From Oegoconia quadripuncta (taxonomy: Eukaryota > Arthropoda > Insecta > Lepidoptera > Autostichidae), in contig OX438748.1 of the NCBI GenBank assembly GCA_949316235.1, positions 7,257,001 through 7,321,000 of the forward strand: DNA of 64,000 nucleotides, given 5' to 3'. Below, in pieces: positions 44,303 through 56,095 of this stretch. The position numbers and the translations under genes were made by a program. The notes below the pieces were generated by a model, which saw nothing but the letters and a program-made list of their open reading frames with translations, was not told the origin of the DNA and did not search any database. The number at the start of each line of letters is the position of its first letter. Position 1 is the first letter of the stretch.

Positions 44303-44700
44303 TTTTTTTTTTTTAATGCACGACGGATTCGTACTTGACCTCAATCACACCTGATGTTAAGTGAAGATGAGGTCGAAGGTGGAAGGTGGAAATATTGATG
44401 GACCTTTAACCACCTCCGCGGCTTAATGTAAACAACAAAATGTTTACGAATCGGAGGTCGCGGATTCAAACCCCAGCGGAGTACATATTTAGATGGATAG
44501 GTTGGGGGTAGGATATTTTTAAATGCCTGGCTAGCTATCACCATGTTATCTAAATCTGCCGCCAAACAGCATTTTAATAGCATTGTTGTGTTCCGGTTAG
44601 CCAGTCCCCAAATAGGATGAGGTTTCCGGGTCAGTACGCTTCCACCTTCGGCCTCATCTTGACTTAACATCGGTGTGATTGAGGAGAAGTAGGCAAGGCA
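44303..44700. mobile_element. two SINE-C copies in fold-back arrangement
   Basis: A minus-strand tail fragment (44303-44390, T-run then ATGCACGACGGATTCGTACT) is followed by a nearly full plus-strand copy (44398-44700, head CACCTCCGCGGCTTAATGTA, box B region TCGCGGATTCAAACCCCAGC). Arms 44339-44385 and 44639-44684 are complementary except one indel and two mismatches. The 129-codon minus-strand ORF (44341-44730) is only antisense SINE. Confidence 0.7.
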
Positions 44701-44947
44701 AGTGAACACAGTGGCATAATACAGCGCCACCCGTCGGCAAATTGCAAATTTAGCAATCAGCTATAACAGTGAATTATTATTTTGTAGTTCGAAAGAATCA
44801 GCTGTCTTGATAATGCATTTCGAGGAAAGCTTACAATTTGCTAGTGTAGGCACTGCCTTTCTGCCTGTATGAAGGGCACGCTACTGATATTTAGATAATT
44901 CCAGCTGCTCTCGCACACCGACGGGACACCCTAATAATAAGTTAACG

Positions 44948-45242
44948 TCCTGTGTGGTTTCGGCATTCAAATAGAATAGATGCAACCCGTCTCTTCCCGT
45001 GGGTGTCGTAAAAGGCGATTAAGGGACTTTCCACCAAAAAACATCAGTAGTTTTGCACATTTCAACGGCGATGGGCTCACCCCTGTCACGTGTGCATTTC
45101 TGTACATTTCATAAGCTGAACCTTGGATGTTGTTTCAACCATTAAACTTTTAATGTTTGGAACATCTAAACACTATTGTTAAGGATAGGTATCCCCGACC
45201 ATCCCATTTGCGATAAAGGTCGTGACGTTATGTATGTATGTA
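44948..45242 (+). mobile_element. family G repeat, most complete copy
   Basis: Runs from TCCTGTGTGGTTTCGGCATT through GTGTCGTAAAAGGCGATTAA, GGGACTTTCCACCAAAAAAC, CAACGGCGATGGGCTCACCC, CGTGTGCATTTCTGTACATT and TTAATGTTTGGAACATCTAA. It ends in CGTGACGTTATGTATGTATG. The (TATG)n tail marks the 3' end and gives the orientation for all family G copies. Confidence 0.65.
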
Positions 45243-45269
45243 CTACACATTGAAGTTGTATAGCTTTTT

Positions 45270-45365
45270 CTCTTCAAACATTAATTCCCGAGTCTGGATA
45301 TGTCTATAAATATTTAAGTATAATCCTTATCTTGTATCCATAGTGACTGCACATTCTGATACAAG
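45270..45365 (+). mobile_element. SINE-A body fragment
   Basis: AACATTAATTCCCGAGTCTG, TCTATAAATATTTAAGTATA and ATCTTGTATCCATAGTGACT match the SINE-A body. Head and 3' tail are missing. Confidence 0.45.
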
Positions 45366-46354
45366 CCTCAATAAGAATTCATAGCATTAACAACATGCTC
45401 ACGTTATTCCCTCTACACTACACCATCAACTATCTAAACAGGCGAGAGATATTGCTGTCAGTTTGTCAGTCTAGTCACGTCTGACACGCTTGACACATTG
45501 ACGCCTGACGCTGCCTGACGCTGTGACACTAATACCACGCAGCGAGCATTAATTTACTTTAATTAAAATCTAGTGGTAAAGTTGAGACCAAACTGCTATC
45601 TTCAAAAACTATTCGTAACATGTTGATCGCAACGTACATACATTCAGGATTTAGGAAGTTTGGGAAGTCTGTGGATGCCAGAACTAATACTATGTTTGAA
45701 CTAAGAGTTCATAACTTAAAGTTAGGTTAGGTCTTTAGGAGCTTCGTACCAGTGACATTTAGTGGTGGGTGAATTTATGGAGATACGCCTTTCAATAGAT
45801 TGAATGAGACAATGGCTGAGTCAAGAAGACTGATATACACACTTATAGTGAATCAAGGCGACTTGTACTTTGTTCTGATGAGTTAAGCTTCTCCATTATT
45901 TCTTATTCATAATAATAAGTTTACGAATTTGTATTCATATTTTTTTAATGTTTATCATTGATTTATTAGATAGATATTTTAACAGTATTTGTAGTATTTT
46001 AATTGAATTAATCACAGTTCAGATTGCTTCGTGTTAAAATGTGAAGGCGACTTACGCGTTCTTAGTAGGGAACTTAAGGCTTTATCCTAAGCTCCAGCAC
46101 AAGAACTGTAATGCAGCGCACAAACCCGCACCTTGACTTTTATTCCCTTTATACCATGTACTGTTTTAACATCAGTAATATCCATATCTAGGGTTATTAT
46201 TTTGTCAAGAGTTTAGGTTTTCATTAAAAAGCTATGGGCTAGTATGACAGCGTACCCGAACACACGAGTCAGCCTTTGATCTCAATCAATCAAGACGTGT
46301 TTAAACCAGTTACCCAATTAATTAGGCAGGAACCCTAACAAAGAACCCGCATAA
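45366..46354. other. no gene seen
   Basis: A short low-complexity patch at 45476-45530 repeats TGACGC/TGACAC-type words. Otherwise AT-rich with nothing recognised. Confidence 0.4.
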
Positions 46355-46587
46355 TATTAAATAAATAAATATTTCAGACACTTACACCAATCATCTAGTT
46401 CCAAACTAAGGAAAGCTTGTACTATGAATACTATATAACTGATAAACATACATAATTATTTATATAAACATCCGTGACTCGCGAATAAATGTTCGTATTC
46501 ATTACACAAATATTTACCCCTCGTGGGATTTGAACCCGCAACCGTTGGTTTCGTTGACAGGTCACTATCCAATACACTAATCGGTCG
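46355..46587 (-). mobile_element. SINE-A, nearly full-length
   Basis: In plus sense: tail AATAAATAAATATTTCAGAC, body TCCGTGACTCGCGAATAAAT, then reversed box B (GGATTTGAACC, 46526-46536) and reversed box A region (CACTATCCAATACACTAATC). The ORF at 46431-46619 reads through it and is not a gene. Confidence 0.7.
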
Positions 46588-47745
46588 GATAATAAGCCGC
46601 AGCTGAATAATATTCCCATAATCGTAACATTACGCTCACAATTTACGAACTACAAACAAACTTTAATAGGAGTTTGTAGATAAAGTTTAACGTATTTCGT
46701 TTACAAACCTCGTACACAATAAATGGTTTTCATGAACTAAAGATGAAATCCATTCATCTTGTCTAGTATACGTCCACCGTTGCACAATTCCACTGGCGAG
46801 GCGACGTGAAAAGAGCAAATTGCACGAATGTCAAAGTTAGAAGCATACAACGCTTGAAGCTATTGCTAGCTGGCGTGACCATTGTCTGAGTCAGTGGTTC
46901 GCTGGTGTCCGACCGTGTCCCGACTGTAGTGTGATGGAAAATCTAAATTCGGGCCAATCCTAACATAAGGCTTTGAAACGAGAATGTAGACTGCTATTTA
47001 ATATTAAGCTTTTTTATATGGCAACTGATCAATAGTAACAACTACCCCATGGCACCATAAAAACCTGCATAAGATAGATCACTTCATACCGCGTAAAGAT
47101 GACTATCTCGTGTGTACTTTCACTGGATCTCCATCCTTCATACCGAAACAAAACAATGCGGTCATTCGGCCGCATAAATTCAGCTAATAACCCTAGTAGT
47201 AGTATACTACCATAAAATTCTTTAAGATTTTCCAGTAATAACATCGCTACACTAATGAACAAATTAAAGCCAGGAAACCAGCAGTGGTGGATTATATTGA
47301 CAGGCAGAATACTTGCGCGCGCTGATCCATATTTTACCTGGCAATTGGAAAATATGGCGGGCATTAATAAATTCATTTCCACGAACATAATTTCGATACG
47401 CGTCTATTTTACGAGAGAGACAAAGCGGATTAATATAGATTTGGTTCGTTTAACTCTTAGTTTTGTTAAATCGTCACGTTAACGAAATAAATTACAACAG
47501 TTTCGAAACAAAACATAAGTTTCGCAAATTGTATTTTTATTTAACGCTCGTAGTGGCACTAAAACTAGTGATAAACTGTGATTACGTAGTTCCATAAATA
47601 ATAGTCATAATCGTATATCTTAAGTTTTACACCTATTTAGTATATAAAAATAGTGTTATGATTTACGTGAAAAAACAAATGACGCGTTCAGTTGCCAACT
47701 GAAAAACCTTATATTGGAAAATTAATTCTAATCTATTATAGAGTA
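46588..47745. other. no gene identified
   Basis: A less AT-rich patch at 46780-47400 has overlapping open frames on both strands (47029-47388 minus, 119 codons; 47255-47482 plus, 75 codons). Neither has a motif. The minus frame is hydrophobic near residues 40-70 (FNLFISVAMLLLENL) but has no start context or splice support. Confidence 0.35.
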
Positions 47746-47747
47746 TA

Positions 47748-48045
47748 TAAATAAATAAATAAATATCCTTGGACACAACGCCATCTAGCTTCACGTTAAG
47801 CAACTATAGGCTTGAGTTGTGGATTTTTCCAGATGTTTGATACACGAATATATTTTTTTTTGTAAATAAATACATAATATAAATGGAAAACATCCATAAC
47901 GCAGGAACATTTATTCCCGTTTAAACATTTGATATATATATATATATATATATATATGCGTTATCTAGTATCCATAGTACAAGCTTAGCTTAGTTTGAGA
48001 CTAGGTGATTGGTGTAAGTGTCAGAAATATTTATTTATTTATTAT
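47748..48045. mobile_element. SINE-B tail (minus) abutting SINE-A tail (plus) across a TA repeat
   Basis: 47748-47912 is the reversed SINE-B tail (ACACAACGCCATCTAGCTTC) ending in the reversed body. 47938-48045 is the SINE-A tail (GCGTTATCTAGTATCCATAG, GACTAGGTGATTGGTGTAAG). Between them lies (TA)n at about 47934-47957. Both pieces lack heads. Confidence 0.6.
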
Positions 48046-48725
48046 GTTTTATATTTTATTTTGAATGTTGAATAATATCTGACATTGCCGTAATAAATAT
48101 AGTATTATATACTTAAGTATGTATTCTATTGAATCATTCTATGATTGAATAAATTAAATATAGTTGTTAGGTATTTAATTTTACAATCACTTTTATTTTA
48201 GTATTCAATAATATATACGTAACTGTATGTATTAGGACATTGTTATAAATGAGCTATATTAATATATTCTAATTTATTGGCTCTAAAGGGTCACATACTA
48301 TATTTATACAAAATAGTACTGTACGTAAACTTCTGAAAAACTCCGTATAATCTAATGCAATATATAATAAAAAGATTTCTAAAATGCAATGATAGCTATT
48401 CTGGTAAATACACCAACAATACAATCTGAAATCTCAGTCAATCCACGAGCATTTCTCTTAACCTCTGAGCGCCTGGTATCAAAAGATTGCCACTGATACG
48501 ATGCAGTTTTATTACAGCCCTAACTAGGTTGCGGGATGCCAGATAAAACCCATTCCATGTAATAGCATCTCGCGAAACGTCCTGTATTGTCCCCTATTTG
48601 AATAAGGGATAAAGTTTTATATCTCTTTGAAGAATCGGGTCGCGATGTAGGTACTATTTATTTTCAATCACGGTAGACTATGGCTGTCTCTTGTTTCATA
48701 AATAAAAAATGTTTTTGAATAACTG
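48046..48725. other. AT-rich, no gene seen
   Basis: No open frame of note and no repeat matched within the window. Confidence 0.4.
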
Positions 48726-49187
48726 TTAGCATAAAAGCGTTTTAATGGTTGGTAATTGAATTCGGAGAGAATCCAATACACGGGCGTTATTCTCACATCC
48801 GTATACAACAGTTTTTGAAGTTGCAACATTCATTAGGTACTTGGCATTTTTTGTCAGCAAATTATATCCAGTATTGAGAAAAATGAAACTTACAACCTCT
48901 AATGTGTCAAATTCTACCCTAACAAGTACATAATAGAGTTCTGTCGTGTCTAGAGTTTCTGACAAATAATGAAAATTGAAAATTTTGGTTTTCTCAATAT
49001 TGAAACTAACTTGCAGAAAAAAATTAGTAAGTATACATAATGAATTTTGCGTTACAAAAACGTAACTGACAACAAGACTTGATGATGTCAGGAATAGAGA
49101 AAAATGTGACTCACGTTCCCAAAATTGAACGAGTTGAGCGACGTAACGCTGCAACAATGCCTCAAAAGCTACTACGAGGTTTTTCAT
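48726..49187 (-). CDS. uncharacterised 153-codon ORF, possibly a decayed reverse-transcriptase piece
   Basis: The ATG (49187-49185) lies in a good context (GAAAACATGAAA), and 153 codons run to TAA. The N-terminus is MKNLVVAFEALLQRYVAQL, followed by a hydrophobic stretch (residues ~29-60, LFLTSSSLVVSYVFV...). Later text (SFNIEKTKIFNF and ELYYVLVRVEFDTLEVVSF) faintly recalls non-LTR reverse-transcriptase C-terminal regions (N..KTK...F; LY..LVR..LE..S). The resemblance is weak and the usual FLG and W.P landmarks are missing. A chemoreceptor-like membrane protein was considered, but no family signature is present. It stands alone among AT-rich DNA with no neighbouring gene. Confidence 0.3.
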   Translation of the reverse strand: MKNLVVAFEALLQRYVAQLVQFWERESHFSLFLTSSSLVVSYVFVTQNSLCILTNFFLQVSFNIEKTKIFNFHYLSETLDTTELYYVLVRVEFDTLEVVSFIFLNTGYNLLTKNAKYLMNVATSKTVVYGCENNARVLDSLRIQLPTIKTLLC

Positions 49188-50403
49188 GTTTTCCTGTAAT
49201 CTTTCCTTAATAATTTTAAATAGACTACTCGTTTCATACTTTTAAGCGCAGAATGTCTACTACGCAAAAATAATCATAAATCCTATTACTGTAACCCACA
49301 AATTCCCAAGACAATATCCACTAAATAATCACTGCCGTAAATCCTGTGTGAAATTCGAAGACATGTTCCTGATATGCACGGTTATGATATGACACATTCA
49401 GGGTTTATTGCAGGATAGTACCTACGACGATCGTTGTCGCACGTGTGGCGATAAAGCACTGTGCACACGACCCACAACTTTGGTACGAATACGCAAGTTA
49501 CCTTCGTTCATGTCAGGCAATCGATAAAAATATAACAGAATAGGTATATAATACATCTATCAGCTACGAATGGCTTTGTCTTGCAAATATCGACTTTAAA
49601 GTTAATACACATGCGAGTAAAAGGAAAAACTAAGATTGAAGAAGGAAATAAAGTTCGCCTACGAAAATTATTTTGTGAACTAGAAATAAATAAAACAAAT
49701 ATGTCAACTAATATATGAATTATCTTTACTCAAAGTAAGATAGGTAATGACTGTAGTAAAACCGTAGAAGTGCGTTTATGAAGTAAACAAAGGCGATAAA
49801 TACACACCTACATACACACACCTACGATTCTGTCACTTGCACTACTTATTCTTTGTTTACTTTTGTTAGTTCTCAAAATCATATTAGTAGTCGGGTTTCC
49901 AATACTTTTATTTCTTTTTTATTAATGAGTCTTTTTGTTACCTTTTGTAGAGTAGGTAATACGGTATACGGTACTACCGAGTAAAAATCTGGTATAGTCG
50001 AATCACGCTCAGTAGAGTTGCACGGTTTCCGACATGTAAAGATAATTACTGGAACTAACTTGTGCTTTTGTGTAGGTTCCGTAGTACGCGACTGAGGGAC
50101 TTTAAAATATATATGGACAACCTAATTTTATAGCCCGTGGCCCACGCTCTTGGCCGCTTTCTGAAATTAAAGCAACTTTGTCTCTATTAAGCACATTTTA
50201 TATGTCATATAGCTCATGCGTCATGACGCTCGAAAAGAACATATGAATCAATTGACACTCCTTTTTAACGCTCGACGATAAAATCGTGTTATGTGTGTGA
50301 CGGCGTTTTATGTATGTATATTCCAGGTGTATCCAGTTATTGTTCCAGTGTACCTATCTTAATAACGCGCTGTCCTATTTGAGTGCGCCTTTTTATATTT
50401 AAG
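49188..50403. other. no gene; a family G scrap
   Basis: 50083-50170 has GTACGCGACTGAGGGACTTT, resembling the family G core, then GCCCGTGGCCCACGC. The rest shows only simple words such as CACACCTACATACACACACC near 49803. Confidence 0.4.
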
Positions 50404-50600
50404 ACTAGCTTTAATAACTTTAACGAAGAAATTTGTTTATCCCGCGGCAACTACTCACTTTATCGGGCTAAATACTATCCTATGTTTTAATCCAGGGTAT
50501 GTTATACATATATACCAAATTTTATTTAAATCCGTTCATCCATTTTGCCGTGATTGAGCAACAAACAAACATCCAAACTTTCGCACTAAGGGAAATATTC
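50404..50600 (-). mobile_element. non-autonomous Helitron
   Basis: In minus sense it starts CTTAGTGCGAAAGTTTGGAT, passes TAAATAAAATTTGGTATATA and GATAGTATTTAGCCCGATAA, and ends AAGCTAGT at about 50404. These are the end motifs of the common lepidopteran Helitron family (5' GCGAAAGTTTGGATGTTTGT, 3' CTAGT). There is no Rep/helicase coding sequence. Confidence 0.65.
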
Positions 50601-51249
50601 CTAGCCATTTTTTAAGAAAATTCCAGCAAACGTTTAGACGATATTTAACTTTTAATGCAGTTGCTTTAGATGATATTATTTTACCTAGATGTACCTAGAT
50701 TATATTATTGTTTAGTTCTACCGTTTTTCTAAATTTTGAATTTATATCAAAATCGGTTAGCAGCCATACAACACTGATCTAGACATACACCCACAGAGCG
50801 ATAAAATAAAAAACAATTTATGCGTCGCCGTAATCGAGTAAAAACTTATTTTAACTCACTAAATACAACCTTATTTGCTGCCAGTGCCTAAACTAAAGTC
50901 ACCTTGAAACTTATTTTTGGCTTGAAAACAGTGAATATTCGGCTTAACATCAATTCTGTTTATACGTGGCTGCACTAAAACGTTGTTAAGCGACCGATTT
51001 GTATTCAGTCTGGTTTTATTTCGGCGTGCTCTCGCGCCGATAATAACTCAACTGTATTACTCAATTTCTCCATACTGCCAGCAACATGAGCTGAAAGGCA
51101 GCGAGTTCATTACTGGTCAAGGGGAAAATAACTCTGCTAACACAGATGGTCCCGAGTTCGAGATTCGGCAAGTTTTGTCTCTGATAATGTGTTTCAGACA
51201 GTTTATTAGACGACCTAGTTGTACATCATCCGCAGCGTTTTAGTAGAAA
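50601..51249. other. no gene identified
   Basis: An 86-codon plus-strand ORF (50983-51243) with mixed composition and no motif. 50735-50790 has ATATCAAAATCGGTTAGCAG, wording of a common lepidopteran repeat. Confidence 0.35.
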
Positions 51250-51500
51250 GTTTTTTTTATGCACAACGGGTTATCACTTAACCTCAATCACACCTGTTCA
51301 GTGAAGATGAGGAAAGTGGAAAGTGGAAGCATACTGACCCGGAAACCCCATCTTATTACGGAGACTGGTTATCTTATCTCTGACAAGCGGAACACAACGA
51401 TGTTATTAACATTGCTGTTTGGTGGTAGACTTAGATAAGATAGTGGTAGCTAGTCACGTGGAGCACCAACCAAACCGAGTAGGTACTAAACATGTACCCT
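51250..51500 (-). mobile_element. SINE-C, head lost
   Basis: TTTTTTATGCACAACGGGTT, CACTTAACCTCAATCACACC, CATACTGACCCGGAAACCCC and ACATTGCTGTTTGGTGGTAG are in family order. It breaks off near GTAGGTACTAAACATGTACC, before the tRNA-like end. Confidence 0.65.
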
Positions 51501-52639
51501 TGAGCCATAAAAGTAAATCGATGAATTTTTGTCACCTGATTAGGAACCTATTTTAATCATGTGTAACTCTATCCGGAACTTCCATAGTTGGTAAATCTAT
51601 TTTTCCAAACAGGTTAACACCCTACCTAGTGGAAAATTATCTTCGCAATTTATGGATATTTGCTGCATGATTAAGGTGCGTTACCACAAAATTTGCAAAC
51701 ACCAGCGTCAGCACAAGTGTTCCATAGTGCATACGTTTAGATAACGCTTCGTAGCCAAAGGCACGCTATGGAGCTAGTTCAGCCCTATGGTTACGGTATT
51801 CTGCACAGCTTGTATGTAAGTATCTTTTGTTACTAATATCCCTTTTTCACCCTACGGTGAATTCAGCTAACTTAATTACAAGATCATGAAGACAAAACCA
51901 AGCACAGAATAGTAAGTATACATATCTATTGTAGTATAGTAGGTATATAATATGTAGATTCATAGTTTTAATGAAAATGTTTAGCTTTTTGTACGCCCAA
52001 TGTGTTCTTTTATATTTACCAAGGATGACTGGAAGAGATCAATTTATGGGATAAGTCCGCCTTTGTACTTAATTTTAAGTTACATTTAATTTATCGATGT
52101 ATATTTATTAATATGAAGTACAATAAAGCGTTTACAAACAAAACAAACTCAGTATTCAGCGACTATCTTACGATGCCAACTGTACAATTATATGCCACTA
52201 CGAACCATAAAAAGCCTTATAAGATTCACACAAAGTGAGGTTTCGTGTGGATTTTTATTGGGCCATCATGATTATGATGCTGTGGGATATGATGACGTTT
52301 CTACTTTCTTATCTTTTGCTTGAATTTATGTGCAATAAACAGGAATGGATGGATTTTGATTTGATTCATTAAATTTGTTCGTTCGTTTGGGAAACTTACA
52401 GTTTTCACTGGTTGGATATCTGCTACTTTGTTGCCATTTGTTGGCACTACTTTTGCTAACCCAATGTCTCCATGAAGCTTAGTAGACACTTGACGTTGTA
52501 GACTTCTTCGACAACACGAGCCCTGTATTCTGTCACACTACTTTGGGGAACCTACTACTTAATTTGAAAAAAACACCGACTACATTTGTATTGTGTTCAT
52601 CACTTTAGGCTTATCAGGAATGTGACCTATGTGGATCGA
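51501..52639. other. no gene seen
   Basis: AT-rich, short open frames only (52301-52489 minus). Nothing recognised. Confidence 0.4.
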
Positions 52640-52730
52640 CTGTCCTATAATGTCCAAGCGCCAGATATTGCTTTACTATGTTAATCGAAAACAAATGCGA
52701 CTGCAACACGAAGTTTATCACCTGGTAAAA
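52640..52730 (-). mobile_element. 5S-like SINE-E head fragment
   Basis: The reverse complement of GTCCAAGCGCCAGATATTGC and TTTACTATGTTAATCGAAAA corresponds to the 5S-like GCGAAGTTAAGCAA...head of SINE-E. It is strongly decayed; no tail was found. Confidence 0.4.
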
Positions 52731-54289
52731 ATGCAAGGTAAGCGAATGCAAAATTCCAATCGATGGCCGATGGATTGATTCAGCGATTAAGATAATTCAT
52801 ATAAATAATTATATTTTGCATTTATGATGACGGTCACTATATACACATGTACACAATTCTTCTTTTTTTTTGTTTCTTTGGTTATTTTTCTTGGATGACC
52901 AATGCTAACTGTCTGTGTTGTATTAATATTGGGTCGTTGTAAATATTCTCGCGAGCGAGACGTTTAATACTTTATACTCATACAATAATAAATAGCATTA
53001 AAACGAAAAATCGGGAAGAAAATTTTGTGTAATCAGTTTGACACCTTAAAGCCAACAAAAAATCAATATTTTATAAAGAGAAACAAGGAAGAAGTGTGGA
53101 AAGGGTTCCACCGACAAGAACATAACTCTTAAATAGAAGAGAGAGAGATGACGGTCATGTCACGGCCAGGTGTAGTTAAATTCATCCTTGAATCACTACT
53201 AGGAATAAACGTTACTACTTTGTGGATGCAAGAGTTTTAAGAGCTACCTTTAAAAATAAAAGTAATTCACTTTAAAACTGAAATACTTAGTTAAAATGTA
53301 ACTTTATTCACCAACTAGGAGACGTGAACGGAAATTCTTTGTGCAAGTACCTTGGATGATGTTAGCAAATTGTGGATATAGTTTATTGTTTTCATGAAAA
53401 TTTTAATACGCTTCTGTTATTATTCAAGAAGCGAGCATCGTTTTGCATTCGTGAAGAAAAGATCGGATACTCGTAAATTGTTCAATGTAGGTACCTACTA
53501 ACAATAAATTATAAAATCTAGAAACGCAAGAAACTATGATTACATTATCCAGATAAGCAACATATTGTTTAGAAAGTATATTTTACTATCACATATATTA
53601 AAAGCTATATTATCTCCGAAAATTTTTAACCGATTTCTATCAAACCATCTCGCAAACACCAGCTGTCGATAGTAAAATATACTTTCCAAATCGGTTCAGC
53701 AGTTTCGGCGCTACAATGCCTCGGACAGACGGGGGAGTTTTATAAATAGCTTAACACGTTCAGAGATACATCACAATATGCAATAGACTATTATTGTTAA
53801 AACCTTCGCATGTTTTTTCCTTCATGACTGATCGAGTTAAATAGTAAAAATAATTTGACAGCTTTGGTTGTCGATATTATTTATGTCAACTTAAATGACA
53901 ATTTAGTTATTTTCAATATACAATACGGAGCCCGAAATAAAATAATTATAAGTACTATAAGTCATCAGCAATTGGATCGAGATCGTTGCAACAAATTAAA
54001 ATTTTAATCCCAGTTTCGAAGTCCGTTTTATCTTGTTTGCTCCTGTTTCGGGCCCCACGCTGTATAACAGTTTCGGCGCGATTTGTAATAAGCTGTAACT
54101 AGTGACTAGAATTGAAAGCAAACAGTTTTAATTACAAAAGACTTTCGCTCTATTTCCGGGTACTTTATTTGAACGATTGACGTAACCTCCAACAACCTCA
54201 AAATTTTGCCTCTCTTTAACGCATATACATCAGTATATCAGTTTATCAGAACCGAATATATCGCAGTTTTGCAGAGAGGTAGTCGGGGA
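52731..54289. other. no gene seen apart from the inverted repeat
   Basis: AT-rich with no long open frame. A moderately GC-rich patch near 54030-54070 has no recognised content. Confidence 0.4.
53573..53685. repeat. 18-bp perfect inverted repeat in a decayed repeat
   Basis: AAAGTATATTTTACTATC (53573-53590) and GATAGTAAAATATACTTT (53668-53685) are exact complements with 77 nt between. The right side continues into AAATCGGTTCAGCAGTTTCG, wording common to lepidopteran repeats. Confidence 0.65.
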
Positions 54290-54367
54290 CCCGGAGGAGG
54301 ACTTAGGCTACTCGTCGTCCTGAAAAGTTCGCGATAAAGTAATTCCACGCGGGTGGAAAGCTAGTAC
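54290..54367 (+). mobile_element. Helitron 3' end fragment
   Basis: GGACTTAGGCTACTCGTCGT, CGCGATAAAGTAATTCCACG and CGGGTGGAAAGCTAGTA end in the Helitron CTAG/T terminus, as at 2361-2446. The 5' part is missing. Confidence 0.5.
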
Positions 54368-55561
54368 TTAGTGCTATAAAAAGTGTATTTGTATATAATG
54401 ACAAACACACCGTACAATGGTACCGTATAGATACAGAGAGTAAATAAAGAGACTGGCATTTAGCAACATTACTATAATTAATTAGCGTAAATTAGCGTAA
54501 ACCCAACAGTAGACCTGTACAATATGTGTTCATGTGTGTACAATAAAGATATGTCGAAGCACTAAATAAAAAATAAATAAAAAAGAAACGTTTATTTTGA
54601 GTTTCTTTACAGAGTTACATTATTTCACACACTTCTACCAAACTATAAATAGTTTATGGGCAGAAAATATTACTCCCTTGATTTTAATATTCTAACAATG
54701 TAACTGTAACACATTATTTAAACTTTTGTGAATCTAGCGTAGTCAGTCATTATAAAAAGAGAAAGAAAAAGAAAATATGTAGTTTATTCACTACCACACT
54801 AAATGTACAAAGCAAACTTGACATATAAAACATTAAAATGAGCAAACAATAAAACATAGATAAAAAGACAAACACAACAAATTTTGTGTGCCACAAAAGA
54901 AGTCATGAAATATCGGGATTTACTGATAGTAGTCTAAAGAAACCAAAAGTAGCATACTTGCTGGCTGCTTTACACCCAGCGATATTAAAAAAAAACAATC
55001 TACACTGGCAGATATAAGAAAGCTAGTCTTTTATATTAATTAATACAATTTTTCATCACTTTTTCCTCCTACGTCTTTAACTGCGAGGTTATTAGCACTC
55101 TTCACTTCACTTTCATTACACCATTTATGATCTCTCTAAGAACTCCTCGTTTATTACATTTTAAGTGACACTTAACCGTATAGTACGTCACAGGAACTTC
55201 CACGTCCGCCGAAGAGAGATAATTAGCAAAGTTCAGGGGTTTGCGTTTATCCTCGCTTAGAGTCAGTCAGGTGAAGGTAGGGACTATATTAAAGACAGGA
55301 TCAGTTAAATAAAGTAATTTATAGACTCAAAAACCTGCAATATAAAATTAATAAGAACAATTTTGCAACACATTAATGTTTCAAAAAATATAGTAACCAA
55401 AAATTCCCAAAAAGTTAATCTTCCATCACAAAAACACTATACTGATATGTTAAAAGAATGTCATACAGATTTGCCAGAGAAAAAATTAAAAGTATTGTTG
55501 CAGATTACATAACTCCAGAGGTAAAACATTAATTATTTATAAACAACATAATATCCACTGA
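54368..55561. other. no gene seen
   Basis: AT-rich. A small tandem duplication (ATTAGCGTAA twice, 54481-54500) is the only structure noted. Confidence 0.4.
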
Positions 55562-56095
55562 CTTAGCTACCACCGTCTCATTCAAGTCAGCCGTGTATTC
55601 CTGCTATTCAAAATAATCAGTCTCTTATTCAGTTGGGCCTTTTGTTTTAATGTCAACTTCGGCCTAATTTTCATTCGTCAAGTGTAATTAAGGTCAAGTA
55701 CGAACCCATACTTAATATTATTAATACGGAAGTGTATTTGTTTGTCTTCCTTTCACGCTTTACTCGTGCATCAGAATGAATTAATTTTTACACTAAGTTA
55801 GCTAGAGAGTCGAGGAGGAATCTAGGCATCTTCTTTATACACAATGGGTTAGCGTGACCTCAATCACTCTTGATTTTAAGACAAGATGAGGTCAAAGTTT
55901 CTTGGGGGACTGATTATCTTATCTTTAACAGGCGGAAACAAGAAGCTAACAACATTGCTTCTTGGCGGCAAACTTAGATAGGGGTTGCTGGCCAGGCGGA
56001 CATTTTAAAAATGCCATATCACCAACCAAACCGAGTACTAAACATAAATGGGAATAAACTCCGCGACGTAACTAATGTTGTTTACATTTACACTT
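55562..56095. mobile_element. two decayed SINE-C copies in opposite orientations
   Basis: 55562-55710 (plus): TAGCTACCACCGTCTCATTC and CTTCGGCCTAATTTTCATTC. 55830-56095 (minus): TATACACAATGGGTTAGCGT, AAGACAAGATGAGGTCAAAG, TTGCTTCTTGGCGGCAAACT, AACTAATGTTGTTTACATTT. They are separated by about 120 bp. Confidence 0.55.

Noticed and set aside
44341..44730. 129-codon minus-strand ORF
   Set aside because: It coincides with antisense SINE-C sequence, so the openness comes from the repeat.
48726..49187. Insect gustatory receptor assignment
   Set aside because: Hydrophobic stretches exist, but the C-terminal TY...QF signature and multiple membrane segments are not seen.
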